A stretch of DNA of 64,000 bases from Pseudomonadota bacterium (GCA_023387335.1 JAEWIF010000045.1:1-64000); one strand, 5' to 3'; positions 1 through 8,974 are shown, numbered from the stretch's first letter. Made by a program: numbers and translations. Notes: generated by a model not told the origin, from the letters alone.

Positions 1-1204
1 CCACCGGGGCGGCGCCTTCGGCTGCCGCGGCAGGCGCACCGTTGGCGGGCGCCTGGCCGTTGCCGGCCGACTTGGCGCCGGCGGCCAGGTCGAGCACGCG
101 CACCGGCATGCCGTCGCGCGTGATGCGCTGCTGGCCGGCCACCACGACCACGTCGCCCGCCTTCAGGCCTTCGACGATCTCCACGCGGCCGGGCTGGCGG
201 ATGCCGGTCTTCACCTCGACCCGCTGGGCGGTACGGCTGTCCTGGTCCGGACCGTCGACCAGCTTCACCACCATCTGGCGGTTGCCCTGCGGGACGATGG
301 CTTCCTCGGGCACCACCATGGCGTCGGTGCGCTCGCCGAACACGGCCGTGATGCGCGCGAACATGCCGGGCCGCAACTGCAGCTGGCGGTTGTCGATGCA
401 GCCGCGGATGCCCACCGAGCGGCCGTTGGCGTCCACCAGCGGGTCGATGGCCTGGATCACGGCGTTCCACTTGCGGCCGGGCAGGGCGTCGGTCTGCACC
501 ACGGCCACCTGGCCGGGCTTGAGCTTGGTCTGGAAGCGCTCGGGCAGGCGGAAGTCCACGAACACGGCGTCCAGGTCTTCCAGGTTGACGATGTCGGCGC
601 CGTCCTTGAGGTAGTCGCCGATGTTCACGCTGCGGATGCCGGCGACGCCGTCGAACGGCGCCACGATGCGAAGCCGCGCGGCCGTGGCCTCGGCCAGCGA
701 CAGCTTGGCCTGCGCCACCTGCAGGTTGGCACCGCTCTCCTCCACCTGGCGCTGGCTGATGAAGTTCTGCGCCACCAGTTCCTGGTTGCGCTTGTGGTTG
801 GCGTTGGCGATGGACAGCTCGGCGCGGGCCTGCTGGACCTGGGCGCGCGGCAGCTGGTCGTCCAGCTGCACCAGCACCTGGCCGCGGTGCACGCGCTGGC
901 CGTCGCGGAAATTCAGCTGGGTGACGCGGCCGCTGACCTCGGGCCGGACCACCACGCTCTGGCGCGAACGAAGGCTGCCCACGGCCTGGGCGTCGTCCGT
1001 CAGCCGCATCAGCTCGACCCGGGCGACCTCGACCGCGGGAGCGCCACCGGCGCCGCTGGCGGCGCGGGCCGGGCCGGACGCCGTCGCGGCGGGCTGGTTG
1101 CCGTCCGGCGAGGGCTTCGACTTGTTCTGGTACCACCAGGCAGCACCGGACGCTGCCGCGATGCCGACGACGGCGATCACCGTGTAGAGGGGCTTAGCTG
1201 CCAT
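1..1204 (-). CDS. RND efflux periplasmic adaptor (membrane fusion protein), 3' end cut by window
   Basis: Periplasmic adaptor that would link an inner-membrane RND or MacB-type pump to an outer-membrane channel. The first 401 codons are visible. They open with an N-terminal membrane anchor (MAAKPLYTVIAVVGIAAA), followed by a biotinyl-lipoyl and alpha-hairpin region and beta-barrel segments. Near the visible end lies the family signature GLKAGDVVVVAGQQRI followed by TRDGMPVRVLDL, and then an Ala/Pro/Gly-rich tail that runs off the edge. At about 400 residues the protein is almost complete. The start at 1204 was chosen because it precedes the hydrophobic anchor. The pump gene should follow immediately to the left, outside the window. 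Which substrate is exported cannot be told. Confidence 0.87.
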   Translation of the reverse strand, partial: MAAKPLYTVIAVVGIAAASGAAWWYQNKSKPSPDGNQPAATASGPARAASGAGGAPAVEVARVELMRLTDDAQAVGSLRSRQSVVVRPEVSGRVTQLNFRDGQRVHRGQVLVQLDDQLPRAQVQQARAELSIANANHKRNQELVAQNFISQRQVEESGANLQVAQAKLSLAEATAARLRIVAPFDGVAGIRSVNIGDYLKDGADIVNLEDLDAVFVDFRLPERFQTKLKPGQVAVVQTDALPGRKWNAVIQAIDPLVDANGRSVGIRGCIDNRQLQLRPGMFARITAVFGERTDAMVVPEEAIVPQGNRQMVVKLVDGPDQDSRTAQRVEVKTGIRQPGRVEIVEGLKAGDVVVVAGQQRITRDGMPVRVLDLAAGAKSAGNGQAPANGAPAAAAEGAAPV

Positions 1205-1346
1205 TTACTTCTTGCCTGGGAAGAGAGCGGCGGACGCCGATTGCATGCAAACACGTCAATGTAGCAGCCGCGCCAGGCAAGAGCATGCGCGGATGCCCGG
1301 GGTTGCGGCGCGGACGGCCCCCCAGGTGCAGGCCTTTACCGCAGAT

Positions 1347-1808
1347 TTACACCGGCGGCTTGCGCTTGCCGAGCGCCAGTTCCACGCCCATGTTGGCCAG
1401 GGCGTCGGCGCGCTCGTTGCCCGGATCGCCGTTGTGGCCGCGGACCCAGCGCCAGTCGATCACGTGGCCGTGGTTCTGCACCAGGTCGTCCAGCCGCTGC
1501 CACAGCTCGACGTTCTTCACCGGCGTCTTGCCGGCGGTGCGCCAGCCCTTGGCCTTCCAGCCGGGCAGCCATTCGGTGATGCCCTTCAGGACGTACTGGC
1601 TGTCGAGCCAGAGCGTCACGGCGCACGGGCGCTTGAGCGCGGTGAGCGCCTGGATCACGCCCATCAGCTCCATGCGGTTGTTGGTGGTGCCCAGCTCGCC
1701 GCCGAACAGCTCCTTCTCGTTGCCGCCGGAGCGCATCAGCACGCCCCAGCCGCCCGGACCGGGATTGCCCTTGCAGGCCCCATCGGTGTAGATCACGACT
1801 TCATTCAT
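1347..1808 (-). CDS. rnhA: Ribonuclease HI
   Basis: Endonuclease that degrades the RNA strand of RNA:DNA hybrids (R-loops, primers). The 153-residue length is standard. The opening strand YTDGACKGNPGPGGWG carries the first catalytic Asp; the Glu in NNRMELMG, the Asp in LWLDSQYV and the Asp in GNERADALAN complete the DEDD set. The ATG overlaps the stop of the upstream methyltransferase gene in an ATGA, so the two are probably translationally coupled. This pairing of a methyltransferase with rnhA is common in Burkholderiales. Confidence 0.97.
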   Translation of the reverse strand: MNEVVIYTDGACKGNPGPGGWGVLMRSGGNEKELFGGELGTTNNRMELMGVIQALTALKRPCAVTLWLDSQYVLKGITEWLPGWKAKGWRTAGKTPVKNVELWQRLDDLVQNHGHVIDWRWVRGHNGDPGNERADALANMGVELALGKRKPPV

Positions 1809-2608
1809 TGGGCATCCATTGTCTGCCGCTCGGACGACCGGGTGGTTTCCAGCTGCGGCCGCCGGTTGGCCAGCGGCACCGGCGCGGTGGCGATGGACTT
1901 GGCCGGCTTCCACAGCTTGCCCAGCAGCTTCATGCCGCGCACGCGCTTGGTCGCCACCACGAAGTACACCGCGCCGAAGATGGGCCACCAGCGCTCGCCC
2001 ACGTCGTCCATCCAGTCGAAGCGCTCGAGCCAGTGCTCGGTGGCCATGGCCGGGCGCCAGCAGCCGAAGTTGCCGGTCTCGACCTCGAAATTGAGCAGCC
2101 GCAACCAGTCGCGCAGCCGCCGGTAGCCGATGAACTCGCCGGCGTCCGGCAGGTACAGCTGGCCGAAGCCCAGGCGGCGGTAGAGGTGGGCGCGCCGCTG
2201 TCGCAGGCCCCACAGGCTGGCCGGGTTGAGGCAGCAGATCACCACCTTGCCTTCGGGCACCAGCACGCGCTCGACCTCGCGCAGCGTGGCGTGCGGGTCG
2301 GTGTTCAGTTCCAGCGAATGGGGCAGAACCACCAGGTCGACGCTGTTGGCCTCGAACGGCAGGGCCGCGTAATCCGTCATGAGCGCGGGTTTCGTGGTGC
2401 CGCCGGGAGGCAGCTGGCGCAGGCCCAGCCACTTGTGCGGCATGCGGTTGGAAGCGAGCGCGTCGAGTTCGGGCAGGCCCAGTTGCAGGGCGTGATAGCC
2501 GAAGATGTCGCTGACGGCGCGATCGAATTCGGCCCTCTCCCAGGCGAGCAGGTAGCGCCCGGGCGGGGTCTCGAACCACTCGTGCATTCCTATAATCGCA
2601 TCGCTCAT
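1805..2608 (-). CDS. Class I SAM-dependent methyltransferase (small-molecule type)
   Basis: A 267-residue protein with a methyltransferase type 11-like fold. It starts MSDAIIGMHEWFETPPGRY; LVVLPHSLELNTDP and the following EVERVLVPEGKVVICCLNP are the strand 4/5 region typical of class I enzymes. The glycine-rich motif I is weak, so the substrate is unknown. I chose the start at 2608 because GAGGAA lies 9 nt upstream; the internal Met at 2587 has no usable ribosome-binding site. With this start, its ATG overlaps the divergent gloB ATG within the palindrome TCATGA. Coupled to rnhA downstream. Confidence 0.82.
   Translation of the reverse strand: MSDAIIGMHEWFETPPGRYLLAWERAEFDRAVSDIFGYHALQLGLPELDALASNRMPHKWLGLRQLPPGGTTKPALMTDYAALPFEANSVDLVVLPHSLELNTDPHATLREVERVLVPEGKVVICCLNPASLWGLRQRRAHLYRRLGFGQLYLPDAGEFIGYRRLRDWLRLLNFEVETGNFGCWRPAMATEHWLERFDWMDDVGERWWPIFGAVYFVVATKRVRGMKLLGKLWKPAKSIATAPVPLANRRPQLETTRSSERQTMDAQ
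2591..2596 (+). promoter_or_regulatory. -10 box of the gloB promoter (near-leaderless mRNA)
   Basis: A perfect TATAAT lies 10 nt before the gloB ATG, so transcription should start about 4 nt before the start codon. No good -35 is visible and no Shine-Dalgarno sequence fits. The box is inside the 5' coding region of the divergent methyltransferase gene. Confidence 0.55.
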
Positions 2609-3380
2609 GAAGCTAGTTCCTCTGCCCGCATTCCAGGACAACTACCTCTGGGTGTTGCACGACGGGCAACGGGCGCTGGTGGTCGACCCGGGCGACGCGC
2701 AGCCGGTGCTCGATTACCTCCAGCAGACGGGCTTGCAACTGGAAGCGATTCTAGTCACGCACCATCACCAGGACCACATCGGAGGCCTCGCCGCGGTGCG
2801 CGAAGCCACGGGCGCGAAGGTGTTCGGCCCGGCGCGCGAAACCATCCCCGGCCCGCTGCGCGCGCTCGAGCAAGGCGACCGCATCGAGGTGCTCGGCCTT
2901 CCCTTCGACGTGCTCGACGTGCCCGGCCACACCGCCGGCCACATCGCCTACTACACGCCCCGGATGGACGGCGCGCCGCTCCTTTTCTGCGGCGACACGC
3001 TGTTCTCCGGCGGCTGCGGGCGACTGTTCGAAGGCACGCCGGCGCAGATGCTGTCCTCGCTGGACAAGCTGGCCGCCCTGCCCGCCGACACGCGCGTGTG
3101 CTGCACCCACGAATACACGCTGGCCAACCTGCGCTTCGCCCGCGCGGTGGAACCGGCCAACGACGACCTCGCGCGCTACCAGCGCGAATGCCAGGCGCTG
3201 CGCGATCGCGGCGAACCGACGTTGCCCGCCGAACTCGGCGAGGAGAAGCGGATCAATCCTTTCCTGCGCACGCGCCAGCCTTCGGTGGTGCGCGCCGCGC
3301 AGGCCTACAACGGCGCCGACGCCGGGGACGAAGTGGCGGTGTTCGCCGCCATCCGCCAATGGAAGAACGAGTTCAGATGA
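2607..3380 (+). CDS. gloB: Hydroxyacylglutathione hydrolase (glyoxalase II)
   Basis: Hydrolyses S-D-lactoylglutathione to D-lactate and glutathione, the second step of methylglyoxal detoxification; cytosolic. The 257-residue protein is a metallo-beta-lactamase-fold enzyme with the metal motif THHHQDH at residues 51-57, VPGHTAGHI, the CGDTLF strand Asp and the C-terminal THEYT. Length is normal for the family. Its stop codon overlaps the mltD start (ATGA). The order methyltransferase/rnhA divergent from gloB-mltD matches the classical gloB neighbourhood of proteobacteria. Confidence 0.97.
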   Translation: MKLVPLPAFQDNYLWVLHDGQRALVVDPGDAQPVLDYLQQTGLQLEAILVTHHHQDHIGGLAAVREATGAKVFGPARETIPGPLRALEQGDRIEVLGLPFDVLDVPGHTAGHIAYYTPRMDGAPLLFCGDTLFSGGCGRLFEGTPAQMLSSLDKLAALPADTRVCCTHEYTLANLRFARAVEPANDDLARYQRECQALRDRGEPTLPAELGEEKRINPFLRTRQPSVVRAAQAYNGADAGDEVAVFAAIRQWKNEFR

Positions 3381-4897
3381 AGAAACTGCTGCAGGCCGCC
3401 GGCCTCTCCTTAGCGGTGTGGCTGGCAGGCTGCGCCACCGCACCGCTCCCGTCCTCCCCCTCCTCTCCTCCTTCCAGTCCGCCTTCAGAACAAGCCCCGT
3501 CCGTCTCGACGGCCCCCGCGGGGCCGGCGGTCGTGCCCAGCGGGCCGCTCAGCCCGATCACGCCGGTCGAGGCCGCCGCGCTCAGCGTCGCGCCGACGCA
3601 GCCGCCGGCCGACCTGTGGGAACGCATCCGCTCGGGCTACGCCATGCCCGAGCTGGACGGCGAGCTGGTGCGCCGCCACGAGCAGTGGTACGCCACCCGG
3701 CCCGACTACATGCAGCGCATGACGGACCGCTCGCGCAAGTACCTGTTCCACATCGTCGAGGAACTGGAGCGCCGCCGCATGCCCAGCGAACTCGCGCTGC
3801 TGCCCTTCATCGAGAGCGCGTTCAATCCGCAGGCGGTGTCCAGCGCGCGCGCCGCGGGCATGTGGCAGTTCATGCCCGGCACCGGCCGCGACTACGACCT
3901 GACGCAGAACTTCTTCCGCGACGACCGCCGCAACGTGCTGGCCTCCACCCGCGCGGCACTGGACTACCTGCAGCGCCTCTACGGCATGTTCGGCGACTGG
4001 CACCTGGCGCTGGCCGCCTACAACTGGGGCGAAGGCAGCGTCGGCCGCGCCATCGCCGCCAACAAGCGCCGCGGCCTGGGCACCAGCTACGCCGACCTGC
4101 GCATGCCCGACGAGACCCGCAACTACGTCCCGAAGCTGCAGGCGGTCAAGAACATCATCGGCAACCCCGAGCAGTTCCGCACCGACCTGCCGGTGATCGA
4201 GAACCATCCGTACTTCGACGTGGTCACCGTCGATCGCGACATCGACACCGCGCTGGCCGCCAAGCTGGCCGACATCGAGCTCGAGGACTTCAAGGCGCTC
4301 AACCCGCAGCTGAACCGCCCGGTCATCCTGGCGGCCGGCACGCCGCAGATCCTGCTGCCCTGGGACAACGCCAAGGTGTTCCAGCGCAACCTCGCCGAGT
4401 ACAGCCAGGGCCGCTTCGCCAGCTGGACCGCCTGGACCGTGCCCGGCAACATGAGCGTGGCCGAAGCCGCGCGCCGCGTGGGCATGAACGAGGGCGAGCT
4501 GCGCAGCGTCAACACCATCCCGCCGCGCATGCTGATCAAGGCCGGCTCGGTGCTGGTGGTGCCGCGCCCGCCCAGCAAGCAGGAGGACGTGGCCAGCCAC
4601 GTCGCCGACAACGGCCAGCTGAGCCTGGCGCCCGAGATCACGCTGCGCCGCACCACCATCAAGGCCGGCCGCCACGACACCGTCACCTCGATCGCGCGCC
4701 GCTACCGCGTGCTGCCGGCCCAGGTGGCCGAGTGGAACGACCTGGCCGTGTCCTCGGTGTTCAAGCCCGGCCAGCGCGTCGTGCTGCACCTGCCGGTGCG
4801 AGCCCGGGCCGCGGCGCCCCGCGCGAAGAGCAGCGGCGCCAAGCGCGTCGCGCCCGCGCCGCGCGCCAAGGCCGTCGTCAAGCGCCCGCGTCGCTGA
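3377..4897 (+). CDS. mltD: Membrane-bound lytic murein transglycosylase D (lipoprotein)
   Basis: Cleaves the glycan strand of peptidoglycan to 1,6-anhydromuropeptides, acting from the outer membrane. The 506-residue protein has a lipoprotein signal with lipobox LAGC (Cys19), then a Pro/Ser linker. The SLT domain follows, with catalytic Glu146 in PFIESAF and the motifs AAGMWQFMPGTG and ALAAYNWGEG. Two LysM domains follow, around residues 345-395 and 415-475, and the tail is Lys/Arg/Ala-rich. The start overlaps the gloB stop by 4 nt. The 3' end overlaps the convergent transporter gene by 20 nt. Confidence 0.95.
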   Translation: MKKLLQAAGLSLAVWLAGCATAPLPSSPSSPPSSPPSEQAPSVSTAPAGPAVVPSGPLSPITPVEAAALSVAPTQPPADLWERIRSGYAMPELDGELVRRHEQWYATRPDYMQRMTDRSRKYLFHIVEELERRRMPSELALLPFIESAFNPQAVSSARAAGMWQFMPGTGRDYDLTQNFFRDDRRNVLASTRAALDYLQRLYGMFGDWHLALAAYNWGEGSVGRAIAANKRRGLGTSYADLRMPDETRNYVPKLQAVKNIIGNPEQFRTDLPVIENHPYFDVVTVDRDIDTALAAKLADIELEDFKALNPQLNRPVILAAGTPQILLPWDNAKVFQRNLAEYSQGRFASWTAWTVPGNMSVAEAARRVGMNEGELRSVNTIPPRMLIKAGSVLVVPRPPSKQEDVASHVADNGQLSLAPEITLRRTTIKAGRHDTVTSIARRYRVLPAQVAEWNDLAVSSVFKPGQRVVLHLPVRARAAAPRAKSSGAKRVAPAPRAKAVVKRPRR

Positions 4898-6383
4898 CCG
4901 GCGCCTTGTCCTCTTCGGGCCGGCCCGGCCCGACGCGCCCGCGCCTGGCCAGGTCCATCCGCGGCGCGCGCGTCGCGAAGAACGCGCCCAGGGCGGCATA
5001 GGCCGCCAGCGCCGCGAACACCAGGTGGAAGGCCTGGGTCACGCGTTCCGGCGACAGCCCCTCCAGGCGCACGCCCGCACCCTCCCCCGAACCCGCCTGC
5101 ACGTTCAGCAGCGCGAACGCCAGGCCGCCGAAGGCCGCGGTGCCGACGGCCGCGCCGGTCGATCGCGTGAGCGCCAGCAGCGCGGCGGCCGAGCCCAGTC
5201 GCTCGCGCCCGGCCAGCATCTGCGTGGCGATCTGCGCGCTGGGCATCACGGTGCCGAAGCCCATGCCGCACATCGCCGCGGCGATGCTGATGGACAGCGA
5301 CGAAGGCGGCAGCAGCGCCAGCGCCAGCAAGGCCACCGACGCCATGCCCAGGCCGTAAGGCGGCAGCACGCCGCTGCGCTGGGTGCGCGCGCTGAACCGC
5401 GCGTTGAGCGTCGATCCCACGACCATGCCGACGGTCAGCGGCAGCAGTTGCACGCCGGCGCCCGCCGCGCTGGCCTTCTGCGCCACCTGCAGGTAGATCG
5501 GCAGCAGGAACACCAGCGCGAACATCGTTCCGGCGAAGCCGATCACCGACAGGCAGATCCAGCCCACGCCGGGGATGCGCACCACGTCCAGCGGCAGGAA
5601 GGGAAACGGATGGCGGCGCTGCTGCCGCGCCAGCAGCACGCCCGCCACCACCGCCGTGCCCGCCAGCGCCGCGCTGCCCGGCGAGACCACCGGGAAGCGA
5701 TGGCCGGCCAGGCTCAGCCACAGCAGCGCGCCGGAAGCGCACAGCGCGAACAGCACCACGCCGGCCGGGTCGTAAGGCGCGTCGCGATGGACCGAAGGCG
5801 CGGGCCGCGGCAACCGGGACACGCGCCACGCCGCCAGCAGCGCCAGCGGCAGGTTGGCCAGGAACAGCCAGCGCCAGTCGCCGTGGTTGACCACCAGGCC
5901 GCCGACCACCGGCCCGCCCACGCTGGAGGTGGTGAACACCATCGCGAAATAGCCCTGGTAGCGCGGCCGCTCCGAAGGCGAGACCAGTTCGCCGATCAGC
6001 GCCTGCGACAGCACCATCAGCCCGCCGCCGCCCAGGCCCTGCAGCACGCGCGCGGCGATCAGGCCGAACATGCTGGACGCCATCCCGCAGGCCAGCGAGC
6101 CAGTGGTGAACACCGCCAGCGCGACCAGCAGCACGTTGCGGCGTCCATAGCGGTCGCCCATGCGGCCGTAGAGCGGCGCCACGATGGTCGCGGCCAGCAG
6201 GTAGCCCACGGCGATCCAGGAGGTGTCGGACAGGCCGCCCAGGTCGGCGGCGATGCGGGGCGTGGCCGAAGCCAGCAGGGTCTGGTCCACCGCCGCCATG
6301 AACATGGGCAGCATCACGGCGGTGAACAGCGCGCCGAAACCGGCGGTGCGAACCGCGCGGTCGGGCTCCACGGGAGAGGTCAT
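4878..6383 (-). CDS. MFS drug exporter, DHA2 (14-TM, EmrB/QacA) family
   Basis: Inner-membrane proton antiporter predicted to export drugs or other toxic compounds. The 501-residue length and hydrophobic profile fit about 14 membrane segments. Early motifs are DHA2-like: AAVDQTLLASATPRIAADLG in the first helix, the cytoplasmic motif A GRMGDRYGRRNVLL, and the antiporter motif C-like stretch SSVGGPVVGGLVV. No partner adaptor gene adjoins it, so it probably works as a single-component exporter. Convergent with mltD. Substrate unknown. Confidence 0.9.
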   Translation of the reverse strand: MTSPVEPDRAVRTAGFGALFTAVMLPMFMAAVDQTLLASATPRIAADLGGLSDTSWIAVGYLLAATIVAPLYGRMGDRYGRRNVLLVALAVFTTGSLACGMASSMFGLIAARVLQGLGGGGLMVLSQALIGELVSPSERPRYQGYFAMVFTTSSVGGPVVGGLVVNHGDWRWLFLANLPLALLAAWRVSRLPRPAPSVHRDAPYDPAGVVLFALCASGALLWLSLAGHRFPVVSPGSAALAGTAVVAGVLLARQQRRHPFPFLPLDVVRIPGVGWICLSVIGFAGTMFALVFLLPIYLQVAQKASAAGAGVQLLPLTVGMVVGSTLNARFSARTQRSGVLPPYGLGMASVALLALALLPPSSLSISIAAAMCGMGFGTVMPSAQIATQMLAGRERLGSAAALLALTRSTGAAVGTAAFGGLAFALLNVQAGSGEGAGVRLEGLSPERVTQAFHLVFAALAAYAALGAFFATRAPRMDLARRGRVGPGRPEEDKAPVSDAGA

Positions 6384-6419
6384 GGCGCCGAGCCTACATC
6401 GGCCGGGCGCCGCGCCGCT

Positions 6420-7463
6420 TCAGGCCTTGAACCTGTCCTTGGCGCGCCGCGCGAACTCGTTGGTGTAGGTGCGCGCGAGATCGATCTTCTCGGGCTTGAG
6501 GCCGGCATCGAAGCTGGCCAGCGCGCGCAGCGCCGTGCGCGCGCCGTCGTCGGGCAGCATGCCGTCCAGCGAGATGGCCTCGCGCACCTTGTTGAACGAG
6601 GCGAGGTACAGCGCGCGATCGCCCAGCAGGTAGGTGTCGGGCACGGTCTTGATGATGTCGCTGGGGCCGGCCGTCTGCAGCCACTTGAGCGCGTGCACGA
6701 CCGCGCTGGCCATGGCCTGGCAGGTGTTGGGATGCTTCTGCACGAACTCGGCGTTCGCGTAGAAGCAGGCCGCCGGCATCGGGCCGCCGAACACGTCCTG
6801 CGTGCCCTTGAGCGTGCGCGTGTCGCTGATGATCTTCACCTCGCCGCGCTGCTCCAGCATGGTCATCACCGGGTCGGTGTTGCTCATGGCGTCGATCTGG
6901 CCGCTGCGCAGCGCCGACAGCGCCGCCGACGAGGTGCCCACGCCCACGTAGCTGACCTCGCCCGACTTCACGCCCGCGCGCGAGAGCACGAGGTTGGCCA
7001 CCATGTTGGTGGAAGAGCCCGGCGCGGACACGCCGATCTTGCGGCCGCGCAGGTCGATGGGCGCGCGGTAGTTCGGCACGGCCCGGGTGGACACGCCCAC
7101 GGCGATCTGCGGCGCGCGGCCCATCAGCACGAACGACTGGATGAACTGGTTGCGGCTCTGCAGGTTGATGGTGTGCTCGTACGCACCGTTGACGACGTCG
7201 ACGGTGCGATCCGCGAGCGACTGCAGCGCGCGCGGGCCGCCGTTGAAGTCGGTGATCTCGACGTCCAGGCCCTCGGCCTTGAAGTAGCCCAGCTGCTCCG
7301 CGATGGTGAGCGGCAGGTAGTAGAACGTGCCCTTGCCGCCTACCGCGATCGTCACCCGCGTGCGCTCAAGGCGCGGCTGCGCACGCAGCACCGGCGCACC
7401 CAGCAACGCGGCGCAGGCGCCGGCGATGGCGAACCCACGGCGGGTGATGGACCGGTCGTTCAT
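6420..7463 (-). CDS. ABC transporter substrate-binding protein, SsuA/TauA/NMT1-like, Tat signal
   Basis: Periplasmic binding protein of the nitrate/sulfonate/bicarbonate class. The N-terminus MNDRSITRRGFAIAGACAALL fits a twin-arginine signal (RRGF), with cleavage near residue 28. The mature part begins RTRVTIAVGGKGTFYYLPL and continues with IAEQLGYFKAEGLDVEI, the usual lobe-1 pattern of this family. It has 347 residues. No permease or ATPase gene lies next to it, so it is an orphan here. The ligand could be an aliphatic sulfonate or a pyrimidine-type compound; the sequence does not decide. Confidence 0.85.
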   Translation of the reverse strand: MNDRSITRRGFAIAGACAALLGAPVLRAQPRLERTRVTIAVGGKGTFYYLPLTIAEQLGYFKAEGLDVEITDFNGGPRALQSLADRTVDVVNGAYEHTINLQSRNQFIQSFVLMGRAPQIAVGVSTRAVPNYRAPIDLRGRKIGVSAPGSSTNMVANLVLSRAGVKSGEVSYVGVGTSSAALSALRSGQIDAMSNTDPVMTMLEQRGEVKIISDTRTLKGTQDVFGGPMPAACFYANAEFVQKHPNTCQAMASAVVHALKWLQTAGPSDIIKTVPDTYLLGDRALYLASFNKVREAISLDGMLPDDGARTALRALASFDAGLKPEKIDLARTYTNEFARRAKDRFKA

Positions 7464-7583
7464 TCCTCGAATTTCTCCCTCTCTGGCAAGCGCGCACGAG
7501 CTTAGATCGCGCCCTTGTGCACCGCATCAGGACCATCCCGTGCGGGTTTTCACGTAACCAGGAAGAGAGCGTGTTTCGCGCCG

Positions 7584-7997
7584 TCAGCGCAGCGCTGAGA
7601 GGAGGATGCCGACGTTGACGAGGAAGGCCGCGGCCCACACCGCCGAACGCACGGTCGGCAGGCCCGCGACGTACATCACGGCATAGATGATCCGCAGCGT
7701 GATGAAGAGCAGAGCGAGGATGTCCAGCCGCGTCTGCGCGGCGCCCAGCTGGTGCGCGATGATCACCGCGCCGATGAAGAAAGGCAGCGCCTCGAAGCTG
7801 TTGGCCTGCGCCGCGTCGGCGCGCGCCTGCCACCCGGTCTGGCGCGCGAGCCAGCCGCGCGGATCCTGGTTGTCGAAGCCGCCCTGGCTGCGCGGCTTGC
7901 CGAAGCCGCGGAACTTCGCGACATAGGCGCACGCGTAAGGCAGCAGCGCCGCGAACAGCACGCACCAGTACGCCACGGTGAATCGGGTCGTTGCCAT
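7584..7997 (-). CDS. MAPEG-family integral membrane protein
   Basis: A 137-residue protein with four hydrophobic segments, of the MAPEG family (eicosanoid and glutathione-dependent membrane enzymes). The central NSFEALPFFIGAVIIAHQLG and the arginine-containing TLRIIYAVMYVAGLPTVRS match the bacterial subgroup annotated as MAPEG. Bacterial members mostly have no known reaction. It sits just upstream of recR on the same strand with a 31-nt gap to the recR stop, so it may use its own promoter. Confidence 0.85.
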   Translation of the reverse strand: MATTRFTVAYWCVLFAALLPYACAYVAKFRGFGKPRSQGGFDNQDPRGWLARQTGWQARADAAQANSFEALPFFIGAVIIAHQLGAAQTRLDILALLFITLRIIYAVMYVAGLPTVRSAVWAAAFLVNVGILLSALR

Positions 7998-8028
7998 GTT
8001 CTTGTTCTCTCCTCGTTCTTGTTTTTCT

Positions 8029-8616
8029 TCAGCGCCGGTCGACCAGCGCGTGGGCGATGGTGCCCAGATCCACGTATTCGAGTTCGCTGCCCGCTGGCAC
8101 GCCGCGCGCGAGGCGCGTCACCTTCAGTCCGCGCTGCTTGAGCGCCTCGCCGATCACGTGCGCCGTCGCCTCGCCTTCGGCGGTGAAGTTGGTCGCGAGG
8201 ATCACCTCCTGCACGACGCCGTCGGTGGCGCGTTCGAACAGCTTGGCCAGCCCGATGTCGCGCGGACCTATGCCGTCCAGCGGACTCAGCTTGCCCATCA
8301 GCACGAAGTAGCGGCCGCGGTAGGCGGCGGTGCGCTCCACCGCGGCCTGGTCGGCCGGCGTCTCCACCACGCACAGCTTGGTCGCGTCGCGCTGCGGGTC
8401 CAGGCAGGTGGCGCAGACCTCGCCTTCGGTGAAGGTGTGGCACAGGCTGCAATGGCGCACGCGCGTGGCGGCCTGCTGCAGCGCCTGCGCGATCAGCTGC
8501 GCGCCCTCGCGGTCGTGCTGCAGCAGGTGGAAGGCCATGCGCGAGGCCGACTTGACGCCCACGCCGGGCAGGCGGCGCAGCGCTTCGACGAGGGCGTTGA
8601 GGGAGGAATCGGCCAA
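8029..8616 (-). CDS. recR: Recombination mediator RecR
   Basis: Part of the RecFOR pathway that loads RecA at single-strand gaps. The 195-residue protein has an N-terminal helix-hairpin-helix (LRRLPGVGVKSASRMAFHLL), the zinc finger C-SLCHTFTEGEVCATC, and a Toprim region with VVETPADQAAVERT and the glycine motif GKLSPLDGIGP. It appears to start with TTG at 8616, since no ATG or GTG fits the family N-terminus. The dnaX-ybaB-recR order is conserved in many bacteria and the genes are closely spaced here. Confidence 0.96.
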   Translation of the reverse strand: MADSSLNALVEALRRLPGVGVKSASRMAFHLLQHDREGAQLIAQALQQAATRVRHCSLCHTFTEGEVCATCLDPQRDATKLCVVETPADQAAVERTAAYRGRYFVLMGKLSPLDGIGPRDIGLAKLFERATDGVVQEVILATNFTAEGEATAHVIGEALKQRGLKVTRLARGVPAGSELEYVDLGTIAHALVDRR

Positions 8617-8632
8617 GGGGTTCGGCGGCTCC

Positions 8633-8965
8633 CTAGAACGGGAACTTCATCCCGCCGGGCAGCCCCGGCATGCCGGCGGTGAGCTTGCCCATCTTCTCCT
8701 GCGAGGTCTCCTCGGCCTTGCGCACGGCGGCGTTGAAGGCGGCGGCGACCAGGTCCTCCAGCATGTCCTTGTCGTCGGCCAGCAGGCTGGGGTCGATCTC
8801 GACGCGGCGAACGTCGTGCTTGCAGGTCATGGTGACCTTCACGAGGCCGGCGCCGGATTCGCCCGTCACCTCGACGTGGGCGAGTTCCTCCTGCGCCTTC
8901 TTCAGGTTCTCCTGCATGGCCTGGGCCTGCTTCATGAGGCCGGCCAGCTGTCCCTTGTTGAACAT
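8633..8965 (-). CDS. ybaB: YbaB/EbfC nucleoid-associated DNA-binding protein
   Basis: Small dimeric DNA-binding protein associated with the nucleoid. The 110-residue sequence starts MFNKGQLAGLMKQAQAMQ, continues with the family strand KVTMTCKHDVRRVEIDPSLL, and ends with a Gly/Pro/Met-rich tail typical of the family. It lies 9 nt downstream of the dnaX stop and 16 nt upstream of recR, so the three genes form one operon. Confidence 0.96.
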   Translation of the reverse strand: MFNKGQLAGLMKQAQAMQENLKKAQEELAHVEVTGESGAGLVKVTMTCKHDVRRVEIDPSLLADDKDMLEDLVAAAFNAAVRKAEETSQEKMGKLTAGMPGLPGGMKFPF

Positions 8966-8974
8966 GTGAATTCC

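Noticed and set aside
1808..3376. N-terminal extension of the mltD reading frame by over 500 codons
   Set aside because: It is antisense to the methyltransferase and out of frame with gloB; mltD starts at a lipoprotein signal overlapping the gloB stop.
5025..7505. An 826-codon + strand frame opposite the MFS exporter and binding protein
   Set aside because: Gln/Arg/His-rich antisense shadow; both real genes lie on the - strand.
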